DNA from: Oscillatoria sp. FACHB-1407
GTDB taxonomy: Bacteria > Cyanobacteriota > Cyanobacteriia > Elainellales > Elainellaceae
Assembly: GCF_014697545.1 (NCBI RefSeq)
Contig: NZ_JACJSA010000001.1
Location: 310,001 to 374,000 of the forward strand
DNA: 64,000 nt
Direction: 5' to 3'
How positions within the stretch are numbered: position 1 is the first letter of the stretch; each line of letters opens with the position of its first letter. Shown here piece by piece: positions 61,611 to 64,000 of this stretch. Below the pieces are notes generated by a model. It did no database searches, was not told the origin of the DNA, and saw nothing but the letters and a program-made list of their open reading frames with translations. A program made the position numbers and the translations under genes.

Positions 61611-63122
61611 ATGTACTTTAGAACTCCGGAAAGCTCTGAATACTTTCAAAGTATGCTATATCCTCATCGCCGCCAGTTTATTATTGGTCCAAATCCTCTA
61701 AAAGTTTTCGATAATTGGTGCACGCATCAAATTAATTCGTCTGCTTGGTTATCCCACTGTCCATCCCTACCTGTTAACTGTGTATATGACACTGATGGTA
61801 TTTTGTGGTGCTTATTAGGACGAGCCATTCAAACGCAGTTTGATCGACCTTCTCCATTAAAGGAGATTTCCCAATCAAGAACTGTGGATGTTCCAAATTT
61901 GTACCCATACTGGGCTGGTCGGTGGGTACTCACTGGTAATCATCAAGTTCATATGGATGCAAGCGGTTTGCTAGGTTGCTTCTACAACACATCACCCGCT
62001 GATTTCACTTGGGTTTCAAGTAGCCCATCTTTATTAACTCGGGTTTTGCAAGTAAACCAAAGGCTTATTGCAGATACTAGAAGATTACAGTATCGACAAG
62101 GCTTAAACTGGTTCACCTTGCCTCGCTCACGTTTTGCTGGGATTAATCGTCTTTTACCAAGCCAAATTGTTGATTTCTCAAACGGTCAAGTCGTATCACG
62201 ACCGCTGATGCCAGCTATTAACCCAAATCAAAGTTATGAGAAGACCCTGCTTTTAATACAGCAGAGTTTGACTACAACTTTAGAGGGATTGGTATCTGAA
62301 GTAGATGGGAGACTATGGTTAGGATTATCAGCAGGTTTAGATTCTCGCGTTATTTTAGCGATCGCTCACGCTGCCAAGATTAATCTAAATCCTTTTACTC
62401 GGCTGATGTCACGAATATCGATGGCAGATCGTTTTCTACCTCCCCTATTAGCCCGTACTTGTGGCTATAAACATACATTTCTACGCCAAAAGCCAGGTAA
62501 CTCTCGTCAAAATCGTAAACTTCTACTCATAGAACACAGTGCTGAACATGTTTCATCAGGAGATGCTGAACCTTTTCTAAATGGTATTAGAGATGATCTC
62601 ATAGGGCTTTCTATTGGAGGTCATGGATGGGAAGTATTTAGAGAGTTCTCTGAATTTGCTGATTTTCCCACTACACTTGATGATCCTAAAATAGTCGCTA
62701 AACAGATTGCTATTGTTCATGGGGAGCCAGAAGATTCCTCGGCAACGGCTGGTATTTATGATTGGCTCATGTGGATTTATCAGTATCCTCAAGAGGGGCT
62801 AGACTGGCAGGACCGATTTTGCCTCGAACAAGGACAAGCGGGTTGGCTTAGTTCAAAGGAGCAGCTATATGATATGACTCCCTTAGAACGATTCCCTATT
62901 CTTAATTCTGCTTATAATTATTCACTAGTGTTAAGTTTGTCTAAAGAGCAACGTACTGGCTCAAAAATTCAACAAGATTTAATTCGCCAGACTTATCCTA
63001 AATTGTTGAAGTACCCTATTCATCTTCCTGATTACTATTTACGTACCCTAAAGACTTTAATTAAGAATCAACTTAAGAGTTTACTCCATCTACATGGTCA
63101 GACAGGAGAAAAGAACAAGTAA
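61611..63122 (+). CDS. Asparagine-synthetase-like protein (AsnB family), atypical
   Basis: 503 residues. The C-terminal half carries a PP-loop ATP-pyrophosphatase motif LGLSAGLDSRVILAIA (Ser240-Ala-Gly-Leu-Asp-Ser245; standard SGGLDS), followed by AEHVSSGDAEPFLNG and IGGHGWEVF. The N-terminal half resembles the class-II glutaminase fold (DASGLLGCFYNTSPADFTWV; RFAGINRLLPSQIVDFSNGQ), but the protein starts MYFRTP and lacks the Cys2 nucleophile. Relatives in polysaccharide loci (such as WbpS of Pseudomonas O-antigen) make uronamides. It could use free ammonia or be a non-catalytic relative. It belongs to the HEP-like module. Confidence 0.8.
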   Translation: MYFRTPESSEYFQSMLYPHRRQFIIGPNPLKVFDNWCTHQINSSAWLSHCPSLPVNCVYDTDGILWCLLGRAIQTQFDRPSPLKEISQSRTVDVPNLYPYWAGRWVLTGNHQVHMDASGLLGCFYNTSPADFTWVSSSPSLLTRVLQVNQRLIADTRRLQYRQGLNWFTLPRSRFAGINRLLPSQIVDFSNGQVVSRPLMPAINPNQSYEKTLLLIQQSLTTTLEGLVSEVDGRLWLGLSAGLDSRVILAIAHAAKINLNPFTRLMSRISMADRFLPPLLARTCGYKHTFLRQKPGNSRQNRKLLLIEHSAEHVSSGDAEPFLNGIRDDLIGLSIGGHGWEVFREFSEFADFPTTLDDPKIVAKQIAIVHGEPEDSSATAGIYDWLMWIYQYPQEGLDWQDRFCLEQGQAGWLSSKEQLYDMTPLERFPILNSAYNYSLVLSLSKEQRTGSKIQQDLIRQTYPKLLKYPIHLPDYYLRTLKTLIKNQLKSLLHLHGQTGEKNK

Positions 63123-63274
63123 AGATTTTTTGTTAATTAAATATTTGATTAATAGGTATTTTCTGAATAGGTCAGAAACTCAGTATGATTGTGAGCTTTC
63201 TAATTCTGCAAAAATTATCGGTAGCATGATAGCACACTCATAACAGCTAGAACATTGGAATCGCTGGTTAAATT

Positions 63275-64000
63275 ATGAACATTCTGCTTGTTATCCATGA
63301 GCAACTTGATCCAAATTCAGGAGCGGCGGGTAGTACTTTTCGCATTGGGGAGGAGTATCGAAAATTAGGACACAATGTACATTACTATTCAATGGACAGG
63401 TTACCTAAAAAGTTACCCTCTTTAGTTCAACGCTTTCTATTTCCTGAATTTGTAGCTACTCAAATCTTGCAGCTTTCTCGTAAAGAACACTTTGATGTTA
63501 TAGATGCCTCTACCGGAGATGCTTGGTTTTGGGCAAAGCTACTCCGCCATTTTCATAATCACCCTACGCTGCTTGTTACTCGCAGTCACGGATTAGAACA
63601 TTTGAAGAATCTTGCCGACCGAGAAGATGCTCGGCTTGGTAATTTAACCTTAAGTTGGAAGTATAGATTCTATCGAGGTAGCATTCAGTTGTGGGAAGTT
63701 GCAACTTCCATGCAGTGCGCTGACTTAGTTTTTCTATTGAACCAGCAAGAACGCAGCTACGCAATTGAATGTTTGAACGTAAAACCTGAACGTGCTCATG
63801 TTTTTCCAAATGGTATTCCCGACAGCTTTTTAAAGTTGCCTTACGAGCCTTTATCAGATAGTAAAACTTCCCCGTTAAAGATTGCTCAAGTTAGTACTTA
63901 TATCCCTCGTAAAGGGATTCACTATAGTGCTCCTGCGCTGAACCGTATTTTGAGACGGTATCCTAACGTACAGGTTTCTTTTTTTGGGACAGCTTGTTTT
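63275..64000 (+). CDS. Glycosyltransferase, GT4 family, N-terminal part (cut by window end)
   Basis: The frame opens with ATG at 63275 and is still open at base 64000 (242 codons). It reads MNILLVIHEQLDPNSGAAGS, then TFRIGEEYRKLGHNVHYYSM, VIDASTGDAWFWAKLL, TRSHGLEHLKNL, VFPNGIPDSFL and IAQVSTYIPRKGIHYSAPAL. This is the acceptor domain and the start of the donor domain (the GxxxxxKG-like step) of a GT4. The gene follows the AsnB-like gene by 152 bases on the same strand, so the EPS locus continues beyond the window. Confidence 0.88.
   Translation, partial: MNILLVIHEQLDPNSGAAGSTFRIGEEYRKLGHNVHYYSMDRLPKKLPSLVQRFLFPEFVATQILQLSRKEHFDVIDASTGDAWFWAKLLRHFHNHPTLLVTRSHGLEHLKNLADREDARLGNLTLSWKYRFYRGSIQLWEVATSMQCADLVFLLNQQERSYAIECLNVKPERAHVFPNGIPDSFLKLPYEPLSDSKTSPLKIAQVSTYIPRKGIHYSAPALNRILRRYPNVQVSFFGTACF

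Noticed and set aside
1-64000. tRNA or rRNA genes
   Set aside because: I found no rRNA-like stretch and no convincing tRNA (no TTCRANY loop plus CCA-compatible acceptor) on reading, but did not run a covariance search.

Overview
The window looks like a chromosomal segment of a cyanobacterium, probably filamentous. The HIP1 octamer GCGATCGC and its GCGATCG core recur inside genes, heptanucleotide and palindromic repeats of cyanobacterial type fill the intergenic spaces, and the recognisable proteins are of cyanobacterial kind. I cannot name the species from sequence alone.

Almost all of the 64 kb is one very large exopolysaccharide (EPS) locus. I count about 20 glycosyltransferase genes: 15 GT4-type, one group-1-like, two GT2, one GT26 and one possible GT-C membrane protein. 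They come with two Wzx-type flippases (21787-23115, 41999-43372), a Wzy-type polymerase (8056-9444) and a ligase/polymerase (44680-46005). There are two pairs of outer-membrane SLBB export protein plus BY-kinase/chain-length regulator (37140-40588 on +, 49856-53157 on -), two phosphoglycosyl-transferase-family genes (48030-49454, 55059-55841) and an HepA-like ABC exporter (55977-57845). Decorating enzymes include four methyltransferase-like proteins, three intact SDR epimerase/dehydratases plus one epimerase remnant, a GMC oxidoreductase, an asparagine-synthetase-like protein and a predicted exported GH10 glycoside hydrolase. I see no nucleotide-sugar synthesis set such as rmlABCD here, so precursors must come from elsewhere.

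Layout. 1-3300: the C-terminal part of a Tc-toxin A subunit (+), a zinc-ribbon membrane protein (-) and a repeat-rich gap. 3299-23582: a long minus-strand run of closely packed, often overlapping genes covering GTs, Wzy, SDR, methyltransferases, Wzx and a small conserved protein. 23583-25640: a repeat-rich gap with a 42-bp tandem array and one small plus-strand gene. 25641-35589: a second minus-strand run (GH10, GT4, methyltransferase-like, SDR, GMC oxidoreductase, GT26, GT4, epimerase). 35590-37139: a 1.5-kb divergent spacer with several repeat copies. 37140-49454: plus-strand BY-kinase, Wza-like, GTs, Wzx, ligase and initiating sugar transferase. 49856-54321: minus-strand second Wza/BY-kinase pair and a GT4. 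55059-64000: plus-strand HepC-like, HepA-like, GT4, HD-like protein, GT2, candidate small ORF, AsnB-like protein and a GT4 cut by the window end. This right arm resembles genes used for the heterocyst envelope polysaccharide (HEP) of Nostoc/Anabaena.

How the genes could work together (inference): the WcaJ-like transferase (48030) loads the first sugar on undecaprenyl phosphate, cytoplasmic GTs extend the repeat unit, and methyltransferases, SDRs and the AsnB-like protein modify it. Wzx flips and Wzy polymerises it, and the BY-kinase/SLBB pair controls length and export. The HepA-like exporter with the HepC-like protein is a parallel, possibly developmentally controlled, route. Several non-coding repeat families have inserted at gene ends and promoters, and one epimerase copy has decayed, so the locus has been rearranged repeatedly.
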